A stretch of 64,000 nucleotides of DNA from Gammaproteobacteria bacterium. GTDB lineage: Bacteria; Pseudomonadota; Gammaproteobacteria; Nitrococcales; Nitrococcaceae. The stretch spans positions 101,636 to 165,635 of the forward strand of contig JAUILK010000002.1 of the NCBI GenBank assembly GCA_030433275.1, in the 5' to 3' direction. The notes beneath the pieces were generated by a model that was not told the DNA's origin, ran no database searches, and worked only from the letters and a program-made list of their open reading frames with translations. The stretch's first letter is position 1, and each line of letters starts with the position of its first letter. Both the position numbers and the translations under genes were made by a program. Below, piece after piece: positions 1-8,663 of the stretch.

Positions 1-1788
1 CCGGATCAAACGTCCGACCCCTTGGCGTAGCGCAATAACCGCCTGTGGCAGCTGGAGATCGATGAAAGGATTGGCATTGCGCCGCCGCAGGGCAGCAACG
101 CGTGCCTGCTGAACAGGCTCCGAGGGCACAGCGAAAGGCAGGCGATCAATCATGACGCAGGATAAGGCCTCACCGCGCACGTCCACCCCTTCCCAGAAGC
201 TTTGAGTCCCCAACAAAACAGCATCGCCGAGATCACGAAATCGCTGCAACAATTGATTCTGGGATAACTGCCCTTGCACCAGCAGTGGATACGGCAGACG
301 CTCAGCGAGAAAGCGTACGGCGCCACCGAGTGCTTGATGGCTGGTAAACAGGAGAAAGGCCCGCCCACCGCTCGCGTGCAGGACCTGCAACACCTTTTCC
401 AGATAGCGTGCCTGGTAATCGGGTGCATTCGGCGGTGGCAAACCCGTCGGCACATACAGCAAGGCCTGGCGCGCGTAATCGAACGGGCTCTCTACCCGAA
501 CGGTACGCGGCTGCTCGAGCCCGAGTTGGGCTATATAGTGATCGAAGCGCCCGCCCACGGATAAAGTCGCGGAGGTGAAAATCCAGGCGGCCGGATGCTC
601 CGCCATACGATCACGAAAGGTGGCGGCGATATCGAGTGGCGTCAGATGCAGAATAAAGGAGGTAGAACCGGTTTCCCACCATGGAATATAACCGGCTTCC
701 TCCTCGGGGGCGAGAAAACGCTGCAATGTGTCGGCGATCTCCACTGCGCGCCGCCAGCAGCTCTCCAGCCCTTTGCCACGCTGGATCAGCGGCCCGAGCA
801 CCGTATGCAGCCTCTGCAACGCTGCAAGCGGAGCTTGTAGTGCTTGCAATACCTCAGACCGTTTTGATAGCTCAGCCCAGCTACCCCGGCGAGCATCTTG
901 ATCCAGCGCAAGACGAAATATTCGCATGGCCTGTTGCAGTTCTTCGGCGGCTCCAGTAAGCGCCGGCGAGTCGGGCGCCTCGCGCAACTGCTGCAAGCGG
1001 GTATCCCGAGCAAGCTCCTTGAGCTGGCGGCTACTCACGGAGCGTCCGAAAAACCGCGCTGCCGTCTCCGCAAGCTGATGTGCTTCATCCAAAACATAGG
1101 CATCCGCGTCAGGCAGCACTTCGCCAAATCCGCCACAGCGCACTGCCCAGTCAGCCATCAGCAGATGGTGATTAGCAACAATCACATCAGCTTCCTGGGC
1201 TCGGCGCCGCGCCTCCATAAGAAAACACGTAGCATAGACCGGGCATTGCTGCCCGAGACAGCTATCCGCTGTCACGGTAACCCGCGCGAGCAGGCCAGGA
1301 TCGGCCAAAGGCAGCGGCGCCTCGGTTAGATCCCCGCTACGGGTGATTCGCGACCAATCGTAGATCTGGCTAAAAGCGGCCGCCTGCTTGGCATTATCAA
1401 AGCGCCCCTCCTCAGCAGCCGCCATCAAGCGGTATCGACATAGATAATTAGCGCGCCCCTTGAGCAGCGCGGCGTGCAACGGCCGCTCCAGCGCTTTGGC
1501 TACTAACGGTAAATCTCTATAAAAAAGCTGATCCTGCAGGGTCTTGGTACCGGTGGAGAGCACGACCTTACGCCCGGAGCATAAAGCAGGAATCAGATAG
1601 GCAAAGGTTTTACCGATACCGGTACCCGCCTCGACGACTAAAGTGGCGCGATCGGCCAGAGCTTCGGCCACAGCCTGTGCCATCTGGAGCTGTTGAACGC
1701 GCGGCTCAAAGCCCGGCACCGCCCGAGCAAGGCAGCCGCTGCCACCGAGCGCGTGCCGACATACCTCGACGAGATCATGGTGTTGCAC
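1..1788 (-). CDS. yoaA: DinG/YoaA-family ATP-dependent DNA helicase (C-terminus cut off by window edge)
   Basis: The minus strand is open from about 1788 to position 1 and encodes about 596 residues of an XPD-like superfamily 2 helicase, which unwinds DNA in repair. Near the N-terminus is a Walker A motif (EAGTGIGKT). Four cysteines follow that fit the Fe-S cluster of this family (one in NYLCRYRL, three in SCLGQQCPVYATC). Next come a DEAH box (VLDEAHQLAE), SATLS (motif III-like) and, close to the window edge, motif VI (ALRQGVGRLIR). About 40-60 C-terminal residues are missing. The probable start is the GTG at 1788, which overlaps the end of the upstream TPR gene by 14 bp; the TTG at 1800 is an alternative. 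The length fits YoaA (about 640 aa) better than DinG, but the two are close relatives. The family call is firm; the symbol is tentative. Confidence 0.85.
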   Translation of the reverse strand, partial: MQHHDLVEVCRHALGGSGCLARAVPGFEPRVQQLQMAQAVAEALADRATLVVEAGTGIGKTFAYLIPALCSGRKVVLSTGTKTLQDQLFYRDLPLVAKALERPLHAALLKGRANYLCRYRLMAAAEEGRFDNAKQAAAFSQIYDWSRITRSGDLTEAPLPLADPGLLARVTVTADSCLGQQCPVYATCFLMEARRRAQEADVIVANHHLLMADWAVRCGGFGEVLPDADAYVLDEAHQLAETAARFFGRSVSSRQLKELARDTRLQQLREAPDSPALTGAAEELQQAMRIFRLALDQDARRGSWAELSKRSEVLQALQAPLAALQRLHTVLGPLIQRGKGLESCWRRAVEIADTLQRFLAPEEEAGYIPWWETGSTSFILHLTPLDIAATFRDRMAEHPAAWIFTSATLSVGGRFDHYIAQLGLEQPRTVRVESPFDYARQALLYVPTGLPPPNAPDYQARYLEKVLQVLHASGGRAFLLFTSHQALGGAVRFLAERLPYPLLVQGQLSQNQLLQRFRDLGDAVLLGTQSFWEGVDVRGEALSCVMIDRLPFAVPSEPVQQARVAALRRRNANPFIDLQLPQAVIALRQGVGRLIR

Positions 1789-2278
1789 TGGAATTGGCAA
1801 GCTTGGCCGCCCAGGCGCGCGCCTGCCTCGCTCCGGCCTCGTCACCCTGCAGTTGGCGAGCGGCGCCGATTAACACCCAATTCTGGCGCTTGAGTTCGGC
1901 ATCGTTACCCGCCAGCGCAATTGATTTTAGCGCCAAACTCTCGGCCTGAGCGTATTGCCCTTGCCGATACCGAACCACCGCTAAATTCTGCCAGATTATG
2001 GCGTTGCGCGGCACGATGCGCAGGGCACGCTCCAGATAAGCAACCGCACGATCATGCTCACCGGCCGCGGAGCTATCCTCAGCCCGAGCTACCAGATCGT
2101 GCACCGCTGCGGGCATAACGACTTTACGCTCACCTGAAGCAGACGGGCGCGGTTGCTCACCGGTCTCAGCAGGTATTGGCAGGGACACAGGGCCTCCCGA
2201 GGGGGGCATAGCGCAGCCGGTGAACAAGCCGAGCACCAAACCGGCCAGTGGCCAACGCGGGGCAACTCCTGTGCCCAT
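1775..2278 (-). CDS. lpoP: TPR lipoprotein, probable LpoP-type activator of PBP1B
   Basis: This 167-aa protein begins with a hydrophobic signal ending in LFTGC, which fits a lipobox with cysteine about residue 22, so it is probably an outer-membrane lipoprotein. A proline-rich linker follows. From about residue 60 to 150 there are tetratricopeptide-like helices (for example GEHDRAVAYLERALRIVP and GQYAQAESLALKSIALAG). Its ATG shares one base with the PBP1B stop codon (TGATG), so the two are almost certainly translated together. In Pseudomonas and relatives lacking LpoB, the activator LpoP is a small TPR lipoprotein encoded next to PBP1B. The match of architecture and position is the basis for this call. 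The lipobox is not canonical, with F at -3. Function is inferred. Confidence 0.72.
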   Translation of the reverse strand: MGTGVAPRWPLAGLVLGLFTGCAMPPSGGPVSLPIPAETGEQPRPSASGERKVVMPAAVHDLVARAEDSSAAGEHDRAVAYLERALRIVPRNAIIWQNLAVVRYRQGQYAQAESLALKSIALAGNDAELKRQNWVLIGAARQLQGDEAGARQARAWAAKLANSSATP

Positions 2279-4593
2279 CAGTTGAATAATCTCCTTACCC
2301 AGTTCATCGCTCGATCGACCTCACTCGCCGAACGGGCGCACTCCGAGGTACCATCCGGTGCGCTATCCTGGATATACGGCAACTCTACGACATGCTCACA
2401 ATGCGCAGTGGCGAGCGCCCCCGTTTGCGCATCAATCCAACGCCTTCGCACCCGCTGCGGCGGATTAGGCTCGAATGCCTGCAGCGGCAATTGCGCCATC
2501 ATATCACCCCAGATCTGCATCGCGCCGCTCGCACCAGTTAATCCGATCCGACCGTTGTCGTCCCGCCCCACCCAGACTACGCCGAGCCGCTGTCCAGTAA
2601 AACCGGCGAACCAACTATCGCGGGTATCGTCGGTGGTGCCAGTCTTGCCAGCTACGTAAAGCTTCGGCGGCAACCATCGAGACAGTCCGCGCGCGGTTCC
2701 TTGCCGCACTACTTCCTGCAAACCATATCGCAGCAGATAAATCGGGCCTGGATCGAACGCCCGCGCGACCTTGAGTGGATAGTGACTCAAAACTTCGTAA
2801 TCCGGCGTCATAACAGCTCGCACCGCTCGCAGCGGGGTGCGAAATCCACCCGAAGCAATCGTCTCATACATCCTGGTCACCTCGAGCGGGGTGAACTGAA
2901 CGGCACCCAATAACAGGGATGGATACACCGTAGCCGGCACCTGCCCCCCCAGCCGTTGGATGGTGTCAGCTACCGCCCGCAGCCCGACCTCCAATCCCAG
3001 TCTCACAGTTGGAACGTTATAGGAATGCGCCAGCGCCGACCACAGCGGCACCCTGCCATGGTGCTTGCGATCGTAATTGCGCGGCGTCCAAATTTGACCA
3101 TTGGCATTTTGGAGAGTAATAGGCGTATCCGATAGCAAGCTGCCGAGACCAAAGCGTTGGGGCCGCTCCAGGGCTGTGAGATAGACGGCCGGTTTGATCA
3201 GCGAACCGACCTGGCGCCGGGCATCCAAAGCCCGATTGAATCCAGCATAGCGCGCGTCGTGCCCCCCCACGACGGCCTCTACTTCGCCATCCTCCACGGT
3301 GGCCACGATCACAGCCCCCTCGGTGCCTGACAACCAACGCCGAACCCGCTTGGCCAACGCCTGCTCCGCGGCGTGCTGCACCGCAGGCGCCAGCGTAGTA
3401 AAGATGAGCAACCCCTCGGAGGTCAAATCCTCGTAGCGATAGTCGCGGCGCAAGTGGCGTTTGACCAAATCCATGAAGGCTGGGAATGCCGTGTTGCTGC
3501 TCGGTGGCCGAGACACCACTCCAAGCGGTTGACGCTTCGCCCGTTGAGCTTCAGCACTCGATGCAAAGCCCTGCTCACGCATGGCGTCAAGAACCCGGTT
3601 ACGCCGCGCCCGAGCGCGCTCCGGATACCGACGCGGGTTATAATATGAAGGCCCTTTGACTAACCCTACTAACAGTGCCTGCTGCTCGAGAGCAAGCTGA
3701 TCGAGTGGCTGGTCGAAATAGTATCGGCTGGCAAGACCAAAACCATGCACCGCCCGATTTCCGTCCTGGGCGAGATAAACTTCGTTGAGGTAGGCCTCCA
3801 GAATGGCGCGCTTACTGTAGCGCAGCTCCAACAGAACCGCCATGACCGCTTCATTGAGCTTGCGCCAGAGCGTGCGCTCATTGCTGAGAAAATAATTCTT
3901 CACCAATTGCTGGGTCAACGTGCTGCCACCCTGTACCCAGCGCCCGGCCCGGATATCAGCTATGAGTGCACGGGCAATACCGGGCAGAGAGATGCCGTGA
4001 TGCTGTAAAAACCGATGATCCTCGACGGCGATCAGCGCCTCCACCAGCGGTTGCGGCACCTGATCCAAGCGAATCAGAATGCGATCCTCGCGCCGGGCAG
4101 GATAGATGTTCGCTATATGGGCCGGATCCAACCGGACCAGAGGCAAAGATGTGCCATCTCGGGCATTGCGCACCACCGCTACGCGGCCATCCCCGCCGAA
4201 GCGCACATGCAAAACTCGCGCAGGCTCTCCTCCGTCCCAGAATCGAAAAGCCCGGGTGTGGACTCGGAAGGAACCGCCCTGATGAGCATACGAACCAGGC
4301 TGCTCCACATTCGTCGATTCGCGGTAGCCGGCAGCCCGCAACTCGACCAAAAAGTTCTCTGGGCTCAGCCGCTCGCCTGGGAACAGTTCGAGCGGACGGG
4401 CGAAAACTCGGGCCGGGATAGCCCAGCGCTTGCCTTCAAACTCGTTGACGATACGACGATTTAACCAAAATGTGTAGGCGGCGCCGCCGGCTATCAAAAG
4501 CAACAAGAGAAACAGCAACAAACGCCGCAACGATCGACCACTCCGAGGCCGATTTTGTTTGCGATTAGGCTGCTTGCGCCGACGCTTCGCCAT
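2278..4593 (-). CDS. mrcB: Penicillin-binding protein 1B (bifunctional peptidoglycan synthase)
   Basis: This 771-aa class A penicillin-binding protein polymerises glycan strands and cross-links peptides in the periplasm. A basic cytoplasmic tail leads into one membrane anchor (about 24-43). A region resembling the UB2H domain follows (about 60-150). The GT51 glycosyltransferase domain has EDHRF at 191 and the GGSTLTQQ motif near 222. The transpeptidase domain carries the active-site SLIK (Ser464), SYN (524-526) and KTG (650-652). The length fits PBP1B of gammaproteobacteria. The gene heads an operon with the TPR lipoprotein, to which it is translationally coupled, and the helicase. Nothing essential appears to be missing. 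Confidence 0.96.
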   Translation of the reverse strand: MAKRRRKQPNRKQNRPRSGRSLRRLLLFLLLLLIAGGAAYTFWLNRRIVNEFEGKRWAIPARVFARPLELFPGERLSPENFLVELRAAGYRESTNVEQPGSYAHQGGSFRVHTRAFRFWDGGEPARVLHVRFGGDGRVAVVRNARDGTSLPLVRLDPAHIANIYPARREDRILIRLDQVPQPLVEALIAVEDHRFLQHHGISLPGIARALIADIRAGRWVQGGSTLTQQLVKNYFLSNERTLWRKLNEAVMAVLLELRYSKRAILEAYLNEVYLAQDGNRAVHGFGLASRYYFDQPLDQLALEQQALLVGLVKGPSYYNPRRYPERARARRNRVLDAMREQGFASSAEAQRAKRQPLGVVSRPPSSNTAFPAFMDLVKRHLRRDYRYEDLTSEGLLIFTTLAPAVQHAAEQALAKRVRRWLSGTEGAVIVATVEDGEVEAVVGGHDARYAGFNRALDARRQVGSLIKPAVYLTALERPQRFGLGSLLSDTPITLQNANGQIWTPRNYDRKHHGRVPLWSALAHSYNVPTVRLGLEVGLRAVADTIQRLGGQVPATVYPSLLLGAVQFTPLEVTRMYETIASGGFRTPLRAVRAVMTPDYEVLSHYPLKVARAFDPGPIYLLRYGLQEVVRQGTARGLSRWLPPKLYVAGKTGTTDDTRDSWFAGFTGQRLGVVWVGRDDNGRIGLTGASGAMQIWGDMMAQLPLQAFEPNPPQRVRRRWIDAQTGALATAHCEHVVELPYIQDSAPDGTSECARSASEVDRAMNWVRRLFN

Positions 4594-4623
4594 GGCTTGG
4601 AAAGCTCTGATGCAACGCCCGCG

Positions 4624-5148
4624 TCAACGGGAAAAGCCGAACGGATGCAATCGCGGACGCCCCCAATTCACCAGCGCACCGGCCACACCGAGGGCGACGA
4701 AACCCGTCAGGCTCCAAGCCGGAAGGGAAATCCCCAACAGGCGATCCACTTGCGCGCATTCACCCGAGCCCTGCAGCACCATACGCACAGCCTCTCCGAC
4801 TGAGAACGTCTCGAATAGGTAGTCCAGACCCGGTCCACACGCTGGAATCTGATCCGGGGGCAACGATTGAATCCATATATGGCGCCCGGCCAGCCCACTT
4901 CCTACAGTCGCGATGGCGAGCAGCACCAAGGCATAAACACGGGCGCCACCCCGAAGCGGCGCGCGCACCCCCGCAATAAGGAATGCACCGCCCAGTACAA
5001 AGAATCCAATACGCTGGAATACACACAGCGGACACGGTTCCATGCCGCGTACGAACTGCAGATAATAGGCAAAGACCAACAAAGCCGCACAAACTGCAGC
5101 GCCAACCAGATTCAGGGGCCGACGCCAACCGACTAATCCTTCAAGCAT
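4624..5148 (-). CDS. dsbB: Disulfide bond formation protein DsbB
   Basis: DsbB is an inner-membrane protein that reoxidises periplasmic DsbA and passes the electrons to quinones. From the ATG at 5148 the product is 174 aa, close to the usual 176. It shows four hydrophobic segments, the first periplasmic cysteine pair CPLC and a second pair in PACGPG and GECAQ, the four cysteines needed for the reaction. An arginine follows the CPLC loop, in CVFQRIGFF. The open frame continues upstream to an ATG at 5256, but that adds 36 residues unlike the family N-terminus and has no ribosome-binding site. The start at 5148 has only a weak one (ACGAAG). The gene lies just upstream of PBP1B on the same strand. 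Confidence 0.9.
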   Translation of the reverse strand: MLEGLVGWRRPLNLVGAAVCAALLVFAYYLQFVRGMEPCPLCVFQRIGFFVLGGAFLIAGVRAPLRGGARVYALVLLAIATVGSGLAGRHIWIQSLPPDQIPACGPGLDYLFETFSVGEAVRMVLQGSGECAQVDRLLGISLPAWSLTGFVALGVAGALVNWGRPRLHPFGFSR

Positions 5149-5503
5149 AATCTTCGTGACGTCGTCTGCTACAGAAAGTTCGGCCATATTACCAGAACTC
5201 TGCCCCAGACCCAGTTCCAGCGGTTTGTCCAGAATCAATGGATTCCTTTCTTCCATACGCTATAGTATGGATTCGAGCAAATCCAGCTTGCGAAGGGGGA
5301 AAAGAGATTCCCTGCTTTGCCTTGACTGGGCCGGAAACGGGCTCCGACGCCGGCTCCATCCCGGATACGGGGATCGTTTGCAAAGGGATTTGCAACGGAG
5401 TTTGGTTCCAGAGTCCAAGGGTGAACTCTCTACCACACGCGACGGTGAGATACTCTGATATTGCAGAACCGTCACTCAAGGAGAAACGATACCGATCATC
5501 GAT
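5149..5503. other. Intergenic region between the diguanylate cyclase gene and dsbB, no supported gene
   Basis: About 355 bases without a gene I can support. An open frame on the minus strand (5189-5479) starts at a TTG without a ribosome-binding site and has composition unlike a real protein. I looked for a c-di-GMP riboswitch here because the upstream gene is a diguanylate cyclase, but found none of the conserved GEMM core. The sequence near 5257-5275 is AT-rich and could contain a dsbB promoter. Confidence 0.4.
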
Positions 5504-7114
5504 TCATGATTTCGTTTTCGATGCGCTCCTTTCGTACATAACGACCCGATTGCGGCCGGTCTGCTTGGCGCTGTAGAGCGCCTGGTCGGCCCAATACATG
5601 AGATCGGTCGAGTCGTCGATCTCAGGAAACGCGGCCACCCCCGCACTAAAACGCGCTTGGAAGGTACCGTTCAAAGCAACCTGGCTGATCCGGGCGAAGG
5701 CAATCCGAATTTCATCCAGCGTGCGTTTGCCATCCTCCGCAGTCGACTCGGGCATAATTACTGCGAACTCCTCTCCGCCATAACGTCCTACGTAATCGGA
5801 GCGCCGCAACCGCTGCTTGAACAAGCGCGCCAACGTCTTGATCACCCGATCCCCGGCTGGATGGCCATAGGTATCGTTAACAGATTTGAAATTATCAAGA
5901 TCCACCATAGCAAAGGCCAGCGGTGTCTGGCGGCGGACAGCACGGGCAAGCTCCTTGTTGAGCTGTTCTTTCGTGCAGGTATGATTGAGTAATCCAGTCA
6001 GATTGTCGGTGAGCATCAACGAACGCAACTTACGTCCACGCTCGGCACGAATGCTCACAAAGCGAACAAGATAACTGGCATGGGTCGGTCCTGAAAGGAA
6101 ATCATCGCCCCCCACGCCGATGGCGTCGAGCTGCTGATCCATCGCCGTTCGCGGCCCGAGAAACACGATCGGGATACTGGTATGGACCGGGAATTGGCGA
6201 ATGACCCGAGCCAACTCGGCACCGGTACACTCATCCATATACATAGCCATGAGGATGACATCCGGGGAAAAATCCTGCAAAGCCGCCAGCGCCTTCTCCG
6301 GCTGGCTCACCGCGGTCACTTCCAACCCCCCGTCTTCAAGTATCCCACGATAATTGCTTGCCCGCGCTGCACTCGGCTCAACCAGGAGTACGTGCAGGCG
6401 ATCCGGCTCACGCCGATGAGTCAGCAAATCGAGCTCCATTACTAAGTCATGGGGATCAATAGGGGGAATGAGATAAGACACCACGCCGGCGCGTACCGCA
6501 TTTAGCCGAGTCTGAAAGTCGTTACTATGGCTGACGCCAAGCACCGGCAGCAGGCGTCCGGCCGAGTCCCGCACTTGAACAAGTAACCGTGTGAGCGCTT
6601 CGGCACTGCCCGGTGCGTCCAGATCCATGATGATTGCGTTGGCTGGATAGTCGAGTAAAGCGGCAATCAAGCCATCACTATCGACGACAGAGCGAAGCCG
6701 GTAACCGAACAGACCCATCTCGCGACTGAGCTGATTGACGATATCGTAGCTTTGCTCTAACACCAGTATCTGGTAGCGCGCGTCTTGATCGCTCAAGAGA
6801 ATGACCCCATCAGCGGGTTCTTCGATGCTGTTGCGCAGAGCCTCCAGATCCTTAGCAATATGCGTGAGAAACTCTGGATCCAGGTGCTCCTGTCCCGCTA
6901 CCGCAGGGGCCAACCTATGGCCCAAATTCCGGGCAAGTTTGGCGGCATGTTCAAGTCCCGCCACTTGGAGACGCTTAGTGAAAAGCTCGACCAGCTGCGC
7001 CATTCGTATCAGACTGCCATACTCAGAATCGTATCTGATTGCATGCCATGTGCGCTCAAGCTCAGTGACAGTCTGACGAATAGAAACCATCTCTATATTG
7101 TTTGCACCCTGCAC
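5504..7114 (-). CDS. Diguanylate cyclase with two degenerate receiver domains and GGEEF domain
   Basis: This 536-aa cytoplasmic protein probably makes cyclic di-GMP from GTP. An N-terminal helical region of about 100 residues is followed by two receiver-like domains (about 113-235 and 240-360). The C-terminal cyclase domain carries an intact GGEEF active site. An inhibitory I-site RRSD lies five residues before it, so product feedback is likely. Both receivers look unable to be phosphorylated normally. The acidic pair is missing in each (VLEQS and LVEPS), and the second has alanine where the phosphoacceptor aspartate should be ([10 protein letters not shown]). The GTG start at 7114 has a strong AGGAGG seven bases upstream; an ATG at 7090 lacks one. 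Signal input is probably by protein contact. Confidence 0.9.
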   Translation of the reverse strand: MQGANNIEMVSIRQTVTELERTWHAIRYDSEYGSLIRMAQLVELFTKRLQVAGLEHAAKLARNLGHRLAPAVAGQEHLDPEFLTHIAKDLEALRNSIEEPADGVILLSDQDARYQILVLEQSYDIVNQLSREMGLFGYRLRSVVDSDGLIAALLDYPANAIIMDLDAPGSAEALTRLLVQVRDSAGRLLPVLGVSHSNDFQTRLNAVRAGVVSYLIPPIDPHDLVMELDLLTHRREPDRLHVLLVEPSAARASNYRGILEDGGLEVTAVSQPEKALAALQDFSPDVILMAMYMDECTGAELARVIRQFPVHTSIPIVFLGPRTAMDQQLDAIGVGGDDFLSGPTHASYLVRFVSIRAERGRKLRSLMLTDNLTGLLNHTCTKEQLNKELARAVRRQTPLAFAMVDLDNFKSVNDTYGHPAGDRVIKTLARLFKQRLRRSDYVGRYGGEEFAVIMPESTAEDGKRTLDEIRIAFARISQVALNGTFQARFSAGVAAFPEIDDSTDLMYWADQALYSAKQTGRNRVVMYERSASKTKS

Positions 7115-7873
7115 CTGTGCCCCTCCTTGCGCCCGCCGTCCAGGTTGCTACCTTTCCTCCAAACCATGCCGCTAGTAGAACTCATCCAATGAGATCAACA
7201 AACGACTCTCAGCATAAATCCATAGGCCTATTTTGAATTAAAAATTAAGTACGTCACGCATTATTTTTATTTTAACCGGCTATTAACCTAGCGCTGCCCG
7301 AGTTGGCATCTAGCAACATGTGCTTTTAATCACATAAAACAATTGGTTTTTTTGATAAAAATGAAAATCGATTTGATTTACAAATAGAATAATCGATCTA
7401 CTCTTGCAGACATTAATCGGAAGCACCATGGGAAATTCCCAGGACGAAGCGCTGGAGATTGGCGATGCCCAGGCGAATCTTCGGTAACCATTGATTGACC
7501 TACTCGGGCAACCACGACTCATAGAACTAACGCTCGCCGAGACCTGCCCACAATTTCCCCAACGAGCACGAAAGCATGATCGTAACCACAACAGCACCGG
7601 CAGATAAACCCCCGCAACCAGCGATGGTAAACAATCTTGACACGGCAGACCCTTTGAGCAGCGAATCGCCGTTTCCGGGCAAGGCTGACGGAGCGCTCGG
7701 TGAAGCGCGCTGATAGCGGATAAAATAGCCTCTTCCGCCTACCGGAGAGGGTTAGGGAATGGGAAATCACCTTGCTTTGGGCGCTTTTCAGACCGCAAAA
7801 CCCTACTACCAAAGGAGCAACCAGCGACGCCCACATCAAAGATATGTTTATAGGTGAGCCTACGCTTACTCCC
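7115..7873. other. AT-rich 0.76-kb intergenic stretch, no supported gene
   Basis: I see no credible gene here. From about 7195 to 7420 the sequence is strikingly AT-rich compared with its surroundings. It includes an inverted repeat ATCGATT (7367-7373) / AATCGAT (7391-7397). From 7430 to 7840 the composition returns to normal, and several minus-strand frames are broken by stops (one reads QWLPKIRLGIANLQRFVLG near 7434-7490). That could be a decayed gene, but I recognise no family. The stretch separates the sufT end of the SUF operon from the diguanylate cyclase gene. The leader of that cyclase gene should lie at its low-coordinate end. Confidence 0.4.
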
Positions 7874-8209
7874 TCAGAGGAGTCCCAACTGGAGCTTACC
7901 TGCTTCGGATACGCGGTCGGAACTCCATGGCGGATCCCAAGTCAGCTCAACCTCAGCCGCCTGCACACCGGCAACCTGCTCGACGGCCGACTTGACCATG
8001 CCCGGCATCTGACCTGCAACAGGACAGGAAGGACTTGTCAGTGTCATTACAACATCCACGAAACCCGCGTCATCAACATCCAATTCATAGATCAACCCGA
8101 GCGCGTAAATGTTGATCGGTATTTCCGGATCATAGACACACTGCAGCGCTTCCACCACCGCCTCACGCAGCCTCTTACTATCTACTTTTGCGGTAGTGGT
8201 CTCGCTCAT
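7874..8209 (-). CDS. sufT: SufT / MIP18-family (DUF59) iron-sulfur assembly factor
   Basis: This 111-aa protein of the MIP18/DUF59 family helps mature or deliver iron-sulfur clusters in the cytoplasm. The family hallmark is seen as VYDPEIPINIYALGLIYEL near the N-terminus. The motif TSPSCPVAG carries the conserved cysteine, and the C-terminal part ends in the typical ELTWDPPW. It is the last gene of the SUF operon, 10 bp after sufU, and has a clear ribosome-binding site (GAGGT, seven bases before ATG). A stand-alone SufT at the end of a suf operon is a common arrangement in bacteria that rely on SUF. Confidence 0.9.
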   Translation of the reverse strand: MSETTTAKVDSKRLREAVVEALQCVYDPEIPINIYALGLIYELDVDDAGFVDVVMTLTSPSCPVAGQMPGMVKSAVEQVAGVQAAEVELTWDPPWSSDRVSEAGKLQLGLL

Positions 8210-8219
8210 TCGCTTTACC

Positions 8220-8663
8220 TCACTCGGTGCTTACCTCGTCCTTCTCTGCCAACGCTGCATGCAGCGTATGCCACGCGAGCGTGGCGCATTTGACCCGCAT
8301 GGGATAATCGCGCACGCCCGCCAACACCGCTATTTTACCGAGGGCCGCTTCCGGGTAGGCATCATCGCGAGTCACCAAATCATGAAACTGATCGAATAGA
8401 GCTTGCGCCTCTTCGACCGTCCTACCTTCAAGCGCCTCGGTCATAAGAGAAGCTGACGCCGTCGAAATCGCACAGCCGTCACCCTGGAACCCGATATGAG
8501 CGATCACTCCACCTTCAACGCTGAGTTGGATCGTCACGCGGTCGCCGCACAGTGGATTGTAGCCATCTGCCTGATGCGAGTGCGGCTCCACGCTTCGGAA
8601 GTTCCGCGGGTGCTTGTTGTGGTCGAGAATGACCTCCTGATATAGATCGCGCAGATCAGACAT
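8220..8663 (-). CDS. sufU: SufU iron-sulfur scaffold / sulfur-transfer protein
   Basis: This 147-aa IscU/SufU-family protein receives persulfide sulfur from SufS. The three conserved cysteines are present: Cys39 in NPLCGD, Cys64 in GDGCAIS and Cys126 in VKCATL, together with the Asp41 expected for zinc or cluster binding. The insertion before the third cysteine (roughly 95-120) fits SufU rather than IscU. Its ATG directly abuts the sufS stop codon, so the two are probably translationally coupled. This fits SufU acting as the zinc-bound sulfur acceptor of SufS. Confidence 0.93.
   Translation of the reverse strand: MSDLRDLYQEVILDHNKHPRNFRSVEPHSHQADGYNPLCGDRVTIQLSVEGGVIAHIGFQGDGCAISTASASLMTEALEGRTVEEAQALFDQFHDLVTRDDAYPEAALGKIAVLAGVRDYPMRVKCATLAWHTLHAALAEKDEVSTE

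Noticed and set aside
5189..5479. Minus-strand frame of 96 codons between the cyclase gene and dsbB
   Set aside because: TTG start without a ribosome-binding site, overlap with dsbB's upstream frame and no protein-like pattern.
5257..5503. Possible c-di-GMP riboswitch upstream of dsbB
   Set aside because: I looked for the conserved GEMM core and did not find it on either strand.
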